Shown: piece after piece, positions 5,289 to 13,943 of the stretch
Layout: each line of letters opens with the position of its first letter
Numbering within the stretch: the first letter of the stretch is position 1
Origin: UBA2093 sp049454855
Lineage (GTDB): Bacteria > Actinomycetota > Acidimicrobiia > Acidimicrobiales > Ilumatobacteraceae
Assembly: GCA_049454855.1 (NCBI GenBank)
Contig: JBMUAQ010000019.1
Span: forward strand, 1-25,245
DNA length: 25,245 nucleotides
Direction: 5' to 3'
The notes under the pieces: model-generated
What the model was told of the DNA's origin: nothing
Seen by the model: the letters and a program-made list of their open reading frames with translations, nothing else
The model's database searches: none
Made by a program: the position numbers and the translations under genes

Positions 5289-5762
5289 TCAGTCATCGAG
5301 ACCGAACAGACCCTCGGGCGGGTCGATGGTGGTCACGCCATCGCGGCACGACACCACGAACGGCACCGGCACCAGCGAACCGTCGGCAAGTTCCAGCAGG
5401 TCGTGGGCGGGATTCGCCACCACGGCGACACAGCGCCCGCGTGCCGCACCCGAGACCTCGACCACCTCCGAGCCGATGAGTTCGTGCACCCACAGCGAGG
5501 AGGGGTCCTCCACCGGTTCGGCGAGCAGCACCGAGTTCGTGAGCATGGCGACCGCCTCGCGGTTCTCGATGCCCTCGAAGTGCACGACATGGCGGTCCTT
5601 CTCCGGGCGCGAGCGCTCCACCACGAGCCGGCGCTCCCCCGATGCGGTGCGCACGAACAACACCGAGCCGGGCTCGTGACGCGAGGCGACATCGGAGGTG
5701 AAGGAAACGTAGGTGTCCCCGCGGACACCGTGGGGTTTGCCGATGCGGCCGACCTCGAGCAA
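5289..5762 (-). CDS. rimM: 16S rRNA processing protein RimM
   Basis: 157 residues, a ribosome assembly factor that binds S19 and helps mature the 30S head. The N-terminal beta-barrel starts with VGRIGKPHGVRGDTYV (about 4-19), and the PRC-barrel domain is seen in SLWVHELIGSEVVE and DLLELADGSLVPVPFV. It ends in FGLDD after PEGLF, typical of the family. The start is TTG at 5762, one base after the stop of khpA, which implies coupled translation; there is no separate ribosome-binding site. No ATG or GTG lies close enough to the conserved N-terminus to replace it. Confidence 0.95.
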   Translation of the reverse strand: MLEVGRIGKPHGVRGDTYVSFTSDVASRHEPGSVLFVRTASGERRLVVERSRPEKDRHVVHFEGIENREAVAMLTNSVLLAEPVEDPSSLWVHELIGSEVVEVSGAARGRCVAVVANPAHDLLELADGSLVPVPFVVSCRDGVTTIDPPEGLFGLDD

Positions 5763-5763
5763 G

Positions 5764-6048
5764 TCAGTCGTCGACGAAGTCGACGTCGACCTCGACGTCG
5801 TCGTTCACCGCGGCGGCGCGCACGACGGTGCGGATGCTCTGGGCGGTGCGGCCGCGGCGGCCGATCACACGACCGAGGTCGCCGGGGCCCACACGGACCT
5901 CGAGCCTGACGGAGTCGTTGCGACCGATCGAGGAGGAGACGTTGACGGCATCGGCGTCGTCGACGATGCTGCGCACGATGTGCTCCAGCACGGCGGTGGC
6001 CGTGGGGGCCTCGAGGGAGTTGGCGTCGGCGTCCGACACGGCGGTCAC
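5764..6048 (-). CDS. khpA: KH-domain RNA-binding protein KhpA
   Basis: 94 residues with one KH domain of the KhpA/YlqC type, an RNA-binding protein encoded between rpsP and rimM in most Gram-positives and implicated in cell size and sRNA or mRNA binding. The hallmark is PGDLGRVIGRRGRTAQSIRTVV with the GxxG loop GRRG. The GTG at 6048 overlaps the rpsP stop as GTGA; a GTG three codons later is an alternative start. The N-terminal 15 residues are longer than in the roughly 80-residue mycobacterial homologue, and the C-terminus is very acidic (DDVEVDVDFVDD). Confidence 0.93.
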   Translation of the reverse strand: MTAVSDADANSLEAPTATAVLEHIVRSIVDDADAVNVSSSIGRNDSVRLEVRVGPGDLGRVIGRRGRTAQSIRTVVRAAAVNDDVEVDVDFVDD

Positions 6049-6314
6049 TTCGACTTCGCGGCGGTGAACTGTGCCCACGCGCCCGAGATCTCGAGAAGCT
6101 TCTTCACGCGCTCGGTCGGCTGGGCGCCCTTCAGCAGCCACTGCACGGCCTTGTCGTTGTCGATCTTCAGGGTGGAGGGCTCGGTGCGGGGGTTGTACTG
6201 ACCGAGGATCTCGATGAACCGGCCGTCGCGCGCGCGCCGGGAGTCGGCCGCAATCACGCGGTACTGCGGTTGCTTGGTCTTGCCGACCCTGGTGAGGCGC
6301 AATTTGACTGCCAT
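6045..6314 (-). CDS. rpsP: 30S ribosomal protein S16 (bS16)
   Basis: 89 residues, standard bS16 length, needed for 30S central and 5'-domain assembly. It begins MAVKLRLTRVGKTKQPQYRV and contains VIAADSRRARDGRFIE and LGQYNPRT, then the helical C-terminal part with AVQWLLKGAQPTERVKKLL. The ATG at 6314 is preceded by AGGAGA 11 bases upstream; part of that site is paired in a leader hairpin (6327-6350). A -35/-10 pair upstream marks it as the first gene of the rpsP–khpA–rimM–trmD–rplS operon. Confidence 0.98.
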   Translation of the reverse strand: MAVKLRLTRVGKTKQPQYRVIAADSRRARDGRFIEILGQYNPRTEPSTLKIDNDKAVQWLLKGAQPTERVKKLLEISGAWAQFTAAKSK

Positions 6315-6326
6315 GTGCGATGTATC

Positions 6327-6350
6327 TCCTGGACCCTTCGGGAACCAGGA
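6327..6350 (-). promoter_or_regulatory. rpsP leader hairpin covering the ribosome-binding site
   Basis: In the transcript TCCTGG (6350-6345) pairs with CCAGGA (6332-6327), with an inner CCC/GGG stem and a GAA loop. The AGGA of the rpsP ribosome-binding site AGGAGA (6330-6325) is inside the 3' arm. This arrangement could shut off translation until the hairpin opens. That it is a regulatory element is inference. Confidence 0.45.
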
Positions 6351-6351
6351 A

Positions 6352-6380
6352 AGGCTAGCGGTGTCACTCCGTGTGCCCAA
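6352..6380 (-). promoter_or_regulatory. promoter of the rpsP operon
   Basis: On the minus strand -35 TTGGGC (6380-6375) and -10 TAGCCT (6357-6352) are 17 bases apart. Transcription would start near 6345, just at the leader hairpin. The rpmB promoter has a similar TTGGGG/TAGGGT pair. Confidence 0.55.
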
Positions 6381-6387
6381 CGGGGCC

Positions 6388-7800
6388 CTAGCGGGGCAGA
6401 CCGGGGAACCCGGGGCCGCCCGGCAGGCCGCCCTGGCCCCCGAGCAGGTCCTCGAGCTCTGCCATCGCCTGGCGACGGCCCGCCTTCCCCTTCGGCCTGC
6501 CCTTGCCCCCCATGCCGGCGAGACCGCCCATTCGCTTCATCATCTTCTGCATCTCGAGGAACTGCTTGATGAGCCGGTTCACGTCGGCCACCTGGGTTCC
6601 GCTGCCCTTCGCGATGCGGGTGCGGCGTCCGCCGTTCACGATGTCGGGACGTGCGCGCTCCTCGGGCGTCATGGAACGGATGATCGCCTCCGTGAGCTTG
6701 ATCTGGTCGTCGCCGATCTCGGCGTTCTTCAGTTCCTTCGGCATGCCGGGCAGCATCCCCATGATCCCCGACAGCGGGCCCATCTTCTTCACCTGCTGCA
6801 GCTGGTCGAGGAAGTCGTCGAGGGTGAACTGGCCGCCGAGCATCCGCTCGGCCGCCTTCTCGGCCTGCTCCTTCTCGAACACCTGCTCGGCCTGCTCGAT
6901 GAGGGTGAGCACGTCGCCCATGCCGAGGATCCGTCCTGCCATGCGGTCGGGGTGGAACTGCTCGAACGCGTCGATGCGCTCGCCGGTGGCGGCGAAAGCA
7001 ATCGGCCTGCCGATCACGGACTTCACCGACAGCGCGGCACCGCCGCGGGCATCGCCGTCGAGCTTGGACAGGATGACGCCGTCGATCGACAGACGCGAAT
7101 GGAACGCCTCGGCGGTGCCGACCGCGTCCTGGCCCGTCATCGCGTCGATGACGAGGAACGTGTAGTGCGGGCTGACCGTGGACGAGATGTCGGCCACCTG
7201 GCGCATCATCTCCTCATCGACGGCGAGGCGTCCTGCGGTGTCCACGATCAGCACGTCGCGACCGAGGCGTCTTGCCTCCTGCAGACCGCGGCGCGCCGTG
7301 TCGACCGGGTCGCCCGGCTCGCTGAACACGGGCACCCCGATCTGGTTGCCAAGGGTGCGCAGCTGCTCCACCGCCGCGGGGCGCTGGAGGTCGGCCCCCA
7401 CGAGGAGCGGCTGGCGTCCCTGGGCCTTGAGCCAACGGGCCAGCTTGGCTGCGCTGGTGGTCTTGCCCGAGCCCTGCAGACCGGCCATCAGCACCACGGT
7501 GGGCGGCTGCGAGGCGTACGTGATGCGCAGCGTCTCGCCGCCCAGCATCGCCACCAGTTCCTGGTTGACGATCTTGACGACCTGCTGGCTGGGGTCGAGC
7601 GCCTGTGACGCGGTGGCCCCGATGGCCTGCTCGCGGATCCGCGCGACGACCTCGCGCACCACGGTGAGGTTGACGTCGGCCTCGAGCAGCGCGGTGCGGA
7701 TCTCGGCGAGCACCTCGTCGACGTCGGCCTCGGTGAGTCGTCCCTTGCCGCGGAGCTTCTTGACTACCCCCTGGAGACGGTCACTCAGCGAATCGAACAT
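6388..7800 (-). CDS. ffh: signal recognition particle protein Ffh (SRP54)
   Basis: 470 residues. Ffh binds signal peptides of nascent membrane proteins together with the SRP RNA and docks on FtsY. The N domain (about 1-95) leads into the GTPase domain with G1 GLQGSGKTT (107-115), GADLQRPAA, VDTAGR (G3), SKLDGDARGG (G4 region), and the C-terminal M domain is methionine-rich (GIMGMLPGMPK; EMQKMMKRMGGLAGMGGKG). The tail is Gly/Pro-rich. ATG 7800 matches the family start MFDSLSDRLQ; TAGCCT ends 9 bases before it, so the leader is only about 2 bases. I found no SRP RNA gene in the window. Confidence 0.98.
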   Translation of the reverse strand: MFDSLSDRLQGVVKKLRGKGRLTEADVDEVLAEIRTALLEADVNLTVVREVVARIREQAIGATASQALDPSQQVVKIVNQELVAMLGGETLRITYASQPPTVVLMAGLQGSGKTTSAAKLARWLKAQGRQPLLVGADLQRPAAVEQLRTLGNQIGVPVFSEPGDPVDTARRGLQEARRLGRDVLIVDTAGRLAVDEEMMRQVADISSTVSPHYTFLVIDAMTGQDAVGTAEAFHSRLSIDGVILSKLDGDARGGAALSVKSVIGRPIAFAATGERIDAFEQFHPDRMAGRILGMGDVLTLIEQAEQVFEKEQAEKAAERMLGGQFTLDDFLDQLQQVKKMGPLSGIMGMLPGMPKELKNAEIGDDQIKLTEAIIRSMTPEERARPDIVNGGRRTRIAKGSGTQVADVNRLIKQFLEMQKMMKRMGGLAGMGGKGRPKGKAGRRQAMAELEDLLGGQGGLPGGPGFPGLPR

Positions 7801-7809
7801 GCGTCATCG

Positions 7810-7815
7810 AGGCTA
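7810..7815 (-). promoter_or_regulatory. -10 box of ffh, near-leaderless
   Basis: TAGCCT on the minus strand, 9 bases before the ffh ATG. No -35 box is obvious. It lies between the lipoprotein stop and ffh. Confidence 0.4.
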
Positions 7816-7825
7816 CCGACGGCAG

Positions 7826-9157
7826 TCAGCCGACGGTGACGGCGGTGACCTTCCCGTCCCTCACGGTGAGGTTCACGCGGTCGGTTCGGTAGTCGGCGGT
7901 GAGCATGAACGACTCCCCGTCACGCTCCGCCACGCGGACCGTCCAGCCGTTGCCCGTGGCGACCTTCGTTGCCTCGTCCTCGGTGAGGCCGACCAGTTTC
8001 TCGGCGTCCGCCGGGCTGATGTCTGCGGCGGGAACATCCGTGCCCGGGTCGGCGCCGGGCAGCGGCTCGGGGATGGGGCCGGCCTGCGGGAGACTGATGT
8101 AGCGGTCGGCCAGCGCGACCACCTTCACCTCGTTGCCGTCGGCATCAGCGAGCGCCCACGCAGGCAGCAGCATCTGGGTGCCGTCGGCGAGCGACCAGTC
8201 GACGAGCGAGATACGTGCCGACACGAGTGTCACCTCGACGGGAGCAGGGGGTTCCGCTCCGGGAGTGACGGAGTCCACCGCGATGTCGCGTGACGCGGCG
8301 CCCCAGCCGGTCACACCCGTGACACCGAGTCCGTCGTTCAGTCTCTTCACTGCGGCGACAGGATCGATCACGGGGTACGAGTCGGCCTGCTCGAGTGTCA
8401 CCATCGAACCCGAGGCGTCAGTGACCTGCGCGTTGCTGCCGTAGCCCACGTACCACGAGCGCACCCACGACATCTCGCCCTCGTGCAGCGCGACTGCACT
8501 CACGCGCACGGACCAGTCATCAGCCTGAACGTCGACCGAGAGAGCCTCGGCCGATGTGTCGACACCGAGCTTCTCCAGCAGTGCGAGCGCGGATTTCCTC
8601 GCGGCGTCCTTCGTCGGGAGGTTCTCCGCAGGCGGGACGGTGTCGACGGGGCGCGTCTCACAGTCCTCAGTGTCGGGAGGGCAGGGCTCCGACGAGGCCG
8701 ACGAGCCGCCGCCCGTCGGCGACACCGCACTCCCGGCATACGACCACCAGCGTCCGTTGCGGTCTCCCCAGCTCGAGAACGCCGGGCTGCCCGGCATCAT
8801 CTCGCTCGACCAGTACCCCTTGTTCGAGGGGTCCTCCTTCACGTCCCCCGTCACGCCGAGCGCGACGGCGATCCGCGAGAGTTCCCTCCCCGGGTCGGTC
8901 GGCGCCGCGTACCGCCACGCGTGCTGTTTCCCGACGCCGTCGGTCCACTTCGGGTCGGCCAGCTCGTCGCCCGCAACGTATGCGACCATCGGTGCCCACA
9001 CCGCCAGCTTCGAGTCGGACATGGCCGCACCCGCGTTCGCACTGCGCGACTCGGCCGACGACTGCCCGAGGGTCAGCACGGCGGCACCGTCCCCGCCGCA
9101 CGCGGCGAGAACGACGGCGAGGGTGCCGGCGGCAAGTGTCCTGCGGGGATTCATCAT
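7826..9157 (-). CDS. putative lipoprotein with I78/potato-inhibitor-like C-terminal domain
   Basis: 443 residues, exported. A basic, hydrophobic signal peptide ends in lipobox LAAC (C20), so the mature protein is probably lipid-anchored. The central region (about 50-375) has no family I recognise; it contains Trp-rich segments (AFSSWGDRNGRWWSYAG), a Cys pair (PCPPDTEDC) and a Pro-rich stretch near 370. The last 60 residues (ADAEKLVGLTEDEAT … YRTDRVNLTVRDGKVTAVTVG) resemble the compact inhibitor-like domain related to MEROPS I78 and potato inhibitor I. GAGGAGAG about 6 bases before ATG 9157 is a strong ribosome-binding site. It sits between ftsY and ffh, where mycobacteria carry glnD/glnB/amt. 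Confidence 0.82.
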   Translation of the reverse strand: MMNPRRTLAAGTLAVVLAACGGDGAAVLTLGQSSAESRSANAGAAMSDSKLAVWAPMVAYVAGDELADPKWTDGVGKQHAWRYAAPTDPGRELSRIAVALGVTGDVKEDPSNKGYWSSEMMPGSPAFSSWGDRNGRWWSYAGSAVSPTGGGSSASSEPCPPDTEDCETRPVDTVPPAENLPTKDAARKSALALLEKLGVDTSAEALSVDVQADDWSVRVSAVALHEGEMSWVRSWYVGYGSNAQVTDASGSMVTLEQADSYPVIDPVAAVKRLNDGLGVTGVTGWGAASRDIAVDSVTPGAEPPAPVEVTLVSARISLVDWSLADGTQMLLPAWALADADGNEVKVVALADRYISLPQAGPIPEPLPGADPGTDVPAADISPADAEKLVGLTEDEATKVATGNGWTVRVAERDGESFMLTADYRTDRVNLTVRDGKVTAVTVG

Positions 9158-9211
9158 GGTTCTCTCCTCGACGGTCCCATTCTCTGACGAACGGCCGGCC
9201 CCGAGGGTTCC

Positions 9212-10381
9212 CTAGCCGAGAATGGCCGACACGTACTTCTCGGGGTCGAACGGCGCCAGGTCAGCGGCGGTCTCCCCCAGGCCGGCCAGTTTCACGGGGA
9301 TGCCGAGCTCGGTCTCGATGGCGAAGACGATGCCGCCCTTCGCCGAACCGTCGAGCTTCGTGAGCACCACGCCGGTCACATCCGTGGCGGCCGCGAACTC
9401 GCGGGCCTGGGTGAGGCCGTTCTGGCCCGTGGTGGCGTCGATCACGAGCAGCACCTCGCACACCGTGCCCGGCGCCTTGTCGGCCACGCGCCGCACCTTG
9501 CCCAGTTCCTCCATGAGGTTCGACTTCGTGTGGAGACGCCCCGCGGTGTCCGCGAGCACGAGCTCTGCACCGCGCGCGGCCCCCGCCTGGATGCCGTCGA
9601 AGATCACCGAGGCGGGGTCTGCACCCTCGCCGCCGCGCACGAAGTCGGCACCGCAGCGCTGCGCCCATGTCTCCAGCTGCTCGGCAGCGGCGGCGCGGAA
9701 GGTGTCCCCCGCTGCCATCAGCACGCGACGGCCGAGCGCCGTCTGAGCGGACCCGACCTTGCCGATGGTGGTGGTCTTTCCCACGCCGTTCACGCCCACG
9801 AACAACCACACCGCCGGCATCTCGGCGGGCCGGTGGTTCAGCGAACGGTCGGCGGTGGACAGCGACGCGGTCATGGACGCCCGCAACGCATCCACCACCT
9901 CGCCCGGCGAGCGCAGTTCGCCCGCCTTCACACGCTCCTTCAGTGGCGCCAGCAACGAGTCGGTGAGACGCACACCGAGATCGGCGAGCAGGAGGGTCTC
10001 CTCGAGTTCGTCCCACGTGTCGGGGCCCACCGCGGTGCGCGAGCGGATGCGCCGGAATGCGTCGCCGAACAGCGAGCGGGTGCGGTGCGTTCGCTCCCAC
10101 ATGTCCTCCGGTGCCGCGACCGGTTCTGCCGTGGTCGGCGCGACAGTGACGGGGGCAACGTGCGGCGCGGACCCGTCCGGGCGCCCGTCCGGAGGGAGAG
10201 TGAGGTCGGTCTCCGGCGGCGCAGCATCGGTGTGAGTCGGTGCGACAGGTGTCCCCGCCTGCATGGATGCAACAGAGGCGCGGGATGCCCGACGCCGCAG
10301 CGCGACTGCCGCAACCAACGCGAGCAGTGCCGCAACGACGAGGACGACAATGAGGCCAGGGTCGACCGAGGCGGCGAGCAT
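9212..10381 (-). CDS. ftsY: signal recognition particle receptor FtsY
   Basis: 389 residues. FtsY is the SRP receptor GTPase. It begins with a transmembrane helix (about 9-28, IVVLVVAALLALVAAVAL), common in actinobacterial FtsY and a direct membrane anchor, followed by a Pro/Thr-rich linker (about 40-92). The NG domain has G1 GVNGVGKTT (196-204), AGDTFRAAA, ADTAGRLHTK (G3), TKLDGSAKGG (G4) and the closing GLGETAADLAPFDPEKYV. ATG 10381 lies 3 bases after the smc stop, within GGGGTAGGGG, so stop and ribosome-binding site are merged. Confidence 0.98.
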   Translation of the reverse strand: MLAASVDPGLIVVLVVAALLALVAAVALRRRASRASVASMQAGTPVAPTHTDAAPPETDLTLPPDGRPDGSAPHVAPVTVAPTTAEPVAAPEDMWERTHRTRSLFGDAFRRIRSRTAVGPDTWDELEETLLLADLGVRLTDSLLAPLKERVKAGELRSPGEVVDALRASMTASLSTADRSLNHRPAEMPAVWLFVGVNGVGKTTTIGKVGSAQTALGRRVLMAAGDTFRAAAAEQLETWAQRCGADFVRGGEGADPASVIFDGIQAGAARGAELVLADTAGRLHTKSNLMEELGKVRRVADKAPGTVCEVLLVIDATTGQNGLTQAREFAAATDVTGVVLTKLDGSAKGGIVFAIETELGIPVKLAGLGETAADLAPFDPEKYVSAILG

Positions 10382-10384
10382 CCC

Positions 10385-13300
10385 CTACCCCGTGACTGCG
10401 CCGGAACGCTCGGTGACGACCTTGGAGGATCCGCCGGGCGCCATGCTGACGCCCAGCAGGCAGTCGGCGGCCTCCATCGTGCGCTTCTGGTGGCTCACGA
10501 TGATCAGCTGCGCGTCACGGCGGAACTCGGCCACGAGCCCGAGGAAGCGGTGCAGGTTCACGTCGTCGAGCGCTGCCTCGACCTCGTCCATCACGTAGAA
10601 CGGCGAGGGACGGCTGCGGAACACCGAGAACAGGAAGGCAACGGCGGTGAGCGAACGCTCGCCGCCGGAGAGCAGAGACAGCTTCTTGAACGTCTTGCCG
10701 GGTGGCGTCGCCTCGATCTCGATGCCCGTGTTCAGCAGGTCGTCGGGGTTCGTGAGCGTGAGCCGGCCCGTGCCGCCGGGGCACAGCAACGAGCACATCT
10801 CGACGAAGTTCGTGCTGACGTCGGCGAACGCGGCGGCGAACACCGACTGGATCTCCTGGTCGATCGCGGTGATCACCTGCGAGAGCTCGCGCCGCGAGTT
10901 GCGCACGTCGGCCAGCTGCTCCTCGAGGAACTGGTGCCGTGTCTGGAGTTCGGTGAACTCCTGCAGCGCGAGCGGGTTGATCGGACCCATGAGGCGGATG
11001 TCGCGCTCCAGGGTGCGCGCGCGCTCGGCATGGTTCGTGCCCTCGGGCACCTCCGGCATCGGTGCAGCCTCGGCGGTCTCGGGCTCGACCTCGAGTTCAC
11101 GACGCACCCCCTCCACCGCGGCCTCGAGACGCATCCGCATCTCGGTCTCCTCCAGCTCGATGCGCCGTGACCTCTCGCGCGCGACCTCGAGTTCCTGCTC
11201 TGCGGCATGACGGTCGCGACGCGCCTGGTCGAGTCGTGCGGCGAGTGCGCGCACCTCGTCGCTCTGGCGCTGGCGCACCGCGTGGAGCTCGGTGAGCCGG
11301 TTCTCGGTGGCCGCGCGGTGCTCCTCGACGAGTGCCGACAGACGTCCGATCGCCACGATGGTGTGCTCCAGCCGCTCGCGTCGGTGCGCTGCCTCCACAC
11401 GGGCCTCGCTGTCGGCCCCGAGCTTGGACTCACCGTCGCTGATCCGCTGGCGGAGGAACTGGTCCCGCTCGCGCAGGCCTGCGAGGCGCACCTCGAGATC
11501 GGTGCGGCGCATGCCGAGGTGCGCGGCCTTCGACTCGAACGCCGTGCGGGCCTCGTTGTACGCGGCGACGGCGGCAAGTTCTGCGGCCTCGGTCTCCTCG
11601 AGGGACGGCAGGAGCGCCTCGAGCTCCGTCACGCGCGCGGCATCGCGGTTCATGCGTGCGCGTGCCTCCTCGATGGTGCGGGTCGCGGCCTCGTGCTCGG
11701 CTGCCCCGGTGCGGCGGTCGGTGACCGCGCTCGTGAGCGCGTCGGCCGCCATCTCCACGGCCTCGCTCTGGCGCCGCAGACGCTCCTCGGTGTCGGAGAT
11801 CTGCAGGCGCACGTTGGTGAGGTCGCGTCGTGCCGCATCCGCGGTGTCACGGCAGCGCGAGACCGCGGCGAGCGCCTCCGTCTCGTCGCGCCGCGCGGCA
11901 TCCACCACCTCCTTCGAACCGAGCTCGTCGGCGGCCCCCACGCGCCATGCCGCGCCACCCAGTCGGTCGCCCGAGCGGGTGACCACGGTGCCCGTGCCCG
12001 ACGACGCGGCCGACACCGCGTCGTCGATGTCCTCGGCGAACCCGTAGCCGTCCAGGAGCGCATCGAGCAGCGCGTCGACCCCGGCCGGCGCACCGTCGAC
12101 GGGCCGCACGTGGGGCCTCAGACTCGTCGCGCCTGCGGGGACTCCGCGACCGGCTGCACGCGGCACACCGAGAGCAAGCACCGCACCGGCAGTGCCGCTG
12201 TCGCGCAGTGCCGACAGTGCGCTGCGGGCGGCGGCAGGGTCAGCCACCAACACCGCACCCACCGCGTCACCGAGGGCAGCACGCACCGCTGCATCCCATC
12301 CGCTGTCGATCTGCACGAGGTCGATCAACGCACCGAGGATGCCGGCCCCCCCGTCGAGCGCGCGGGAGCTGCTGCGAGCGCGTGACGTCGCGTCCACCGA
12401 CGCGAGCGACTCCACGCGGGCGGCACGCTGTGCATGGGTGCGCTCGGCCGAGACGAGCTCCTCCTGCGCCGCGTCGATGGACGCCTCCGCGGAGGACCGG
12501 CGGCGGTCGAGGTCGTTCATCTCCGCGCGCAGCACGTCGACGGCGTTCTCCGCATCAGCGAGGTCCTTCTGGAGGGCCTCGGCCTCCCGGGCGGACTGCG
12601 CATCACGTCGTGCGATCTCCTCGATGCGGGACTGCAGCCGCTGGATCTCGCCCGCGCTCTGCTCCACCGCGTTGCGCAGGGTGCGCAGCTCACCGCGCAC
12701 CTCGGCAGCCGCACCCGAGGCCTGCGACGAGGGGACGGAGGCGAACATGCCCTTCTCCTCGCGCTCGCGTTCGAAGGCCGCCTCCTCCCCGCCGAGCGCG
12801 GTTGACTCCCCCGTCGCGATCGACAGACCGCGCTCGACCTCCGCCAGCTCGGCTCGTGCCTGCGCGACATCGGCCTCGACGGTGGCCACCACGTCATCGG
12901 CCATCATCTGGCCCTGGTCACGCTCGAGACCGCGGCGGCGCTCGGCAATCAGCGCGGACAGTCCGCGAGCACGCTCGCGCAGCTGCTCCACTCGCACGAG
13001 CTCGTCGCTGAGGCCCGAGTCGCCGCGTGCAGACAGCTCGGCCTCGGCCGCGAGCACCTCGGTATCGAGGGTCGCGAGCCGGCCGCGGACAGCGGCGTCG
13101 GTGGACTCGACCTCCGACTTCTCGGTGGCGAGCGCGGTCAGTCGTGCGCGGTGCGACGCGATCTCGCGGCCGGTGAGGAACAGGCGGAGTGCCCGAAGCT
13201 CGGTCATCACCTCCTCGTGACGGCGCGCGGCCTCGGCCTGGCGCTCGAGCGGGCGCAGCTGACGGCGCACCTCGCGGATGAGGTCCTGCACCCTCAGAAG

Positions 13301-13861
13301 GTTGGCCTCGGTGGCCTCGAGGCGACGCTCCGCCTTCTCCTTGCGCTTGCGGTACTTGAGGACGCCGGCGGCCTCCTCGATGATCGCCCGACGGTCCTCG
13401 GCGCGGGCAGTGAGCACGGCGTCAATCTGTCCCTGGCTGATGATGACGTGCTGCTGGCGGCCCACACCGGCGTCGCTCAGGAGTTCCTGCACGTCGAGGA
13501 GACGGCACTCCACACCGTTGATGGCGTACTCGCTGTCACCGTTGCGGAACAAGGTGCGGCTGATCGTGACCTCGCTGAACTCGAGCGGCAGCAGGCCCGC
13601 CGAGTTGTCGAGCGTGAGCATCACCTCGGCGCGACCGAGAGCGGGACGCTTCTTCGTGCCGTTGAAGATGACGTCCTCCATCTTCTGCGAGCGCACGGAG
13701 CTCGGGGCCTGGGCACCCAGCACCCACGCGATTGCGTCGACCACGTTCGACTTGCCCGAGCCGTTCGGACCGACGACGACGGTGACGCCGGGCTCCATCT
13801 CGAGCACGGTCGGGTCGGCAAAGGACTTGAAACCCTTGAGTGTCAGAGCTTTGAGGAACAC
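10385..13861 (-). CDS. smc: chromosome segregation protein Smc
   Basis: 1158 residues, a typical Smc length. Smc is the ATPase of the bacterial condensin complex with ScpA/ScpB, which are not in this window. Walker A is GPNGSGKSN (31-39) after KALTLKGFKSFAD. Long coiled-coil arms flank a hinge (about 500-650, GILGALIDLVQ … GDRLGGAAWRVG), and the C-terminal head has LSGGERSLTAVAFLFSVF and Walker B FYVMDEVEAALDD, then IIVSHQKRTMEAAD. The GTG at 13861 starts the conserved head; an ATG eight codons upstream would overlap the -10 box TACTGT, so I rejected it. Three bases separate its stop from ftsY, so both are likely co-transcribed. Confidence 0.97.
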   Translation of the reverse strand: MFLKALTLKGFKSFADPTVLEMEPGVTVVVGPNGSGKSNVVDAIAWVLGAQAPSSVRSQKMEDVIFNGTKKRPALGRAEVMLTLDNSAGLLPLEFSEVTISRTLFRNGDSEYAINGVECRLLDVQELLSDAGVGRQQHVIISQGQIDAVLTARAEDRRAIIEEAAGVLKYRKRKEKAERRLEATEANLLRVQDLIREVRRQLRPLERQAEAARRHEEVMTELRALRLFLTGREIASHRARLTALATEKSEVESTDAAVRGRLATLDTEVLAAEAELSARGDSGLSDELVRVEQLRERARGLSALIAERRRGLERDQGQMMADDVVATVEADVAQARAELAEVERGLSIATGESTALGGEEAAFEREREEKGMFASVPSSQASGAAAEVRGELRTLRNAVEQSAGEIQRLQSRIEEIARRDAQSAREAEALQKDLADAENAVDVLRAEMNDLDRRRSSAEASIDAAQEELVSAERTHAQRAARVESLASVDATSRARSSSRALDGGAGILGALIDLVQIDSGWDAAVRAALGDAVGAVLVADPAAARSALSALRDSGTAGAVLALGVPRAAGRGVPAGATSLRPHVRPVDGAPAGVDALLDALLDGYGFAEDIDDAVSAASSGTGTVVTRSGDRLGGAAWRVGAADELGSKEVVDAARRDETEALAAVSRCRDTADAARRDLTNVRLQISDTEERLRRQSEAVEMAADALTSAVTDRRTGAAEHEAATRTIEEARARMNRDAARVTELEALLPSLEETEAAELAAVAAYNEARTAFESKAAHLGMRRTDLEVRLAGLRERDQFLRQRISDGESKLGADSEARVEAAHRRERLEHTIVAIGRLSALVEEHRAATENRLTELHAVRQRQSDEVRALAARLDQARRDRHAAEQELEVARERSRRIELEETEMRMRLEAAVEGVRRELEVEPETAEAAPMPEVPEGTNHAERARTLERDIRLMGPINPLALQEFTELQTRHQFLEEQLADVRNSRRELSQVITAIDQEIQSVFAAAFADVSTNFVEMCSLLCPGGTGRLTLTNPDDLLNTGIEIEATPPGKTFKKLSLLSGGERSLTAVAFLFSVFRSRPSPFYVMDEVEAALDDVNLHRFLGLVAEFRRDAQLIIVSHQKRTMEAADCLLGVSMAPGGSSKVVTERSGAVTG

Positions 13862-13870
13862 GGCAGACCA

Positions 13871-13876
13871 ACAGTA
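13871..13876 (-). promoter_or_regulatory. -10 box of smc, near-leaderless
   Basis: TACTGT on the minus strand ends 9 bases before the smc GTG. It lies in the 82-base gap between mutM and smc, the largest break in this part of the array. Confidence 0.4.
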
Positions 13877-13943
13877 GATGACCATCGGCCCGCGACGTGG
13901 ATGCCGGTCCCCCTCGCGGCGGATGCCTGCCCTGTGGAAAACG

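Noticed and set aside
6381..7830. Possible SRP RNA (ffs) gene near ffh
   Set aside because: No sequence with the conserved SRP RNA tetraloop helix was seen in the gaps around ffh, which are too short to hold it.
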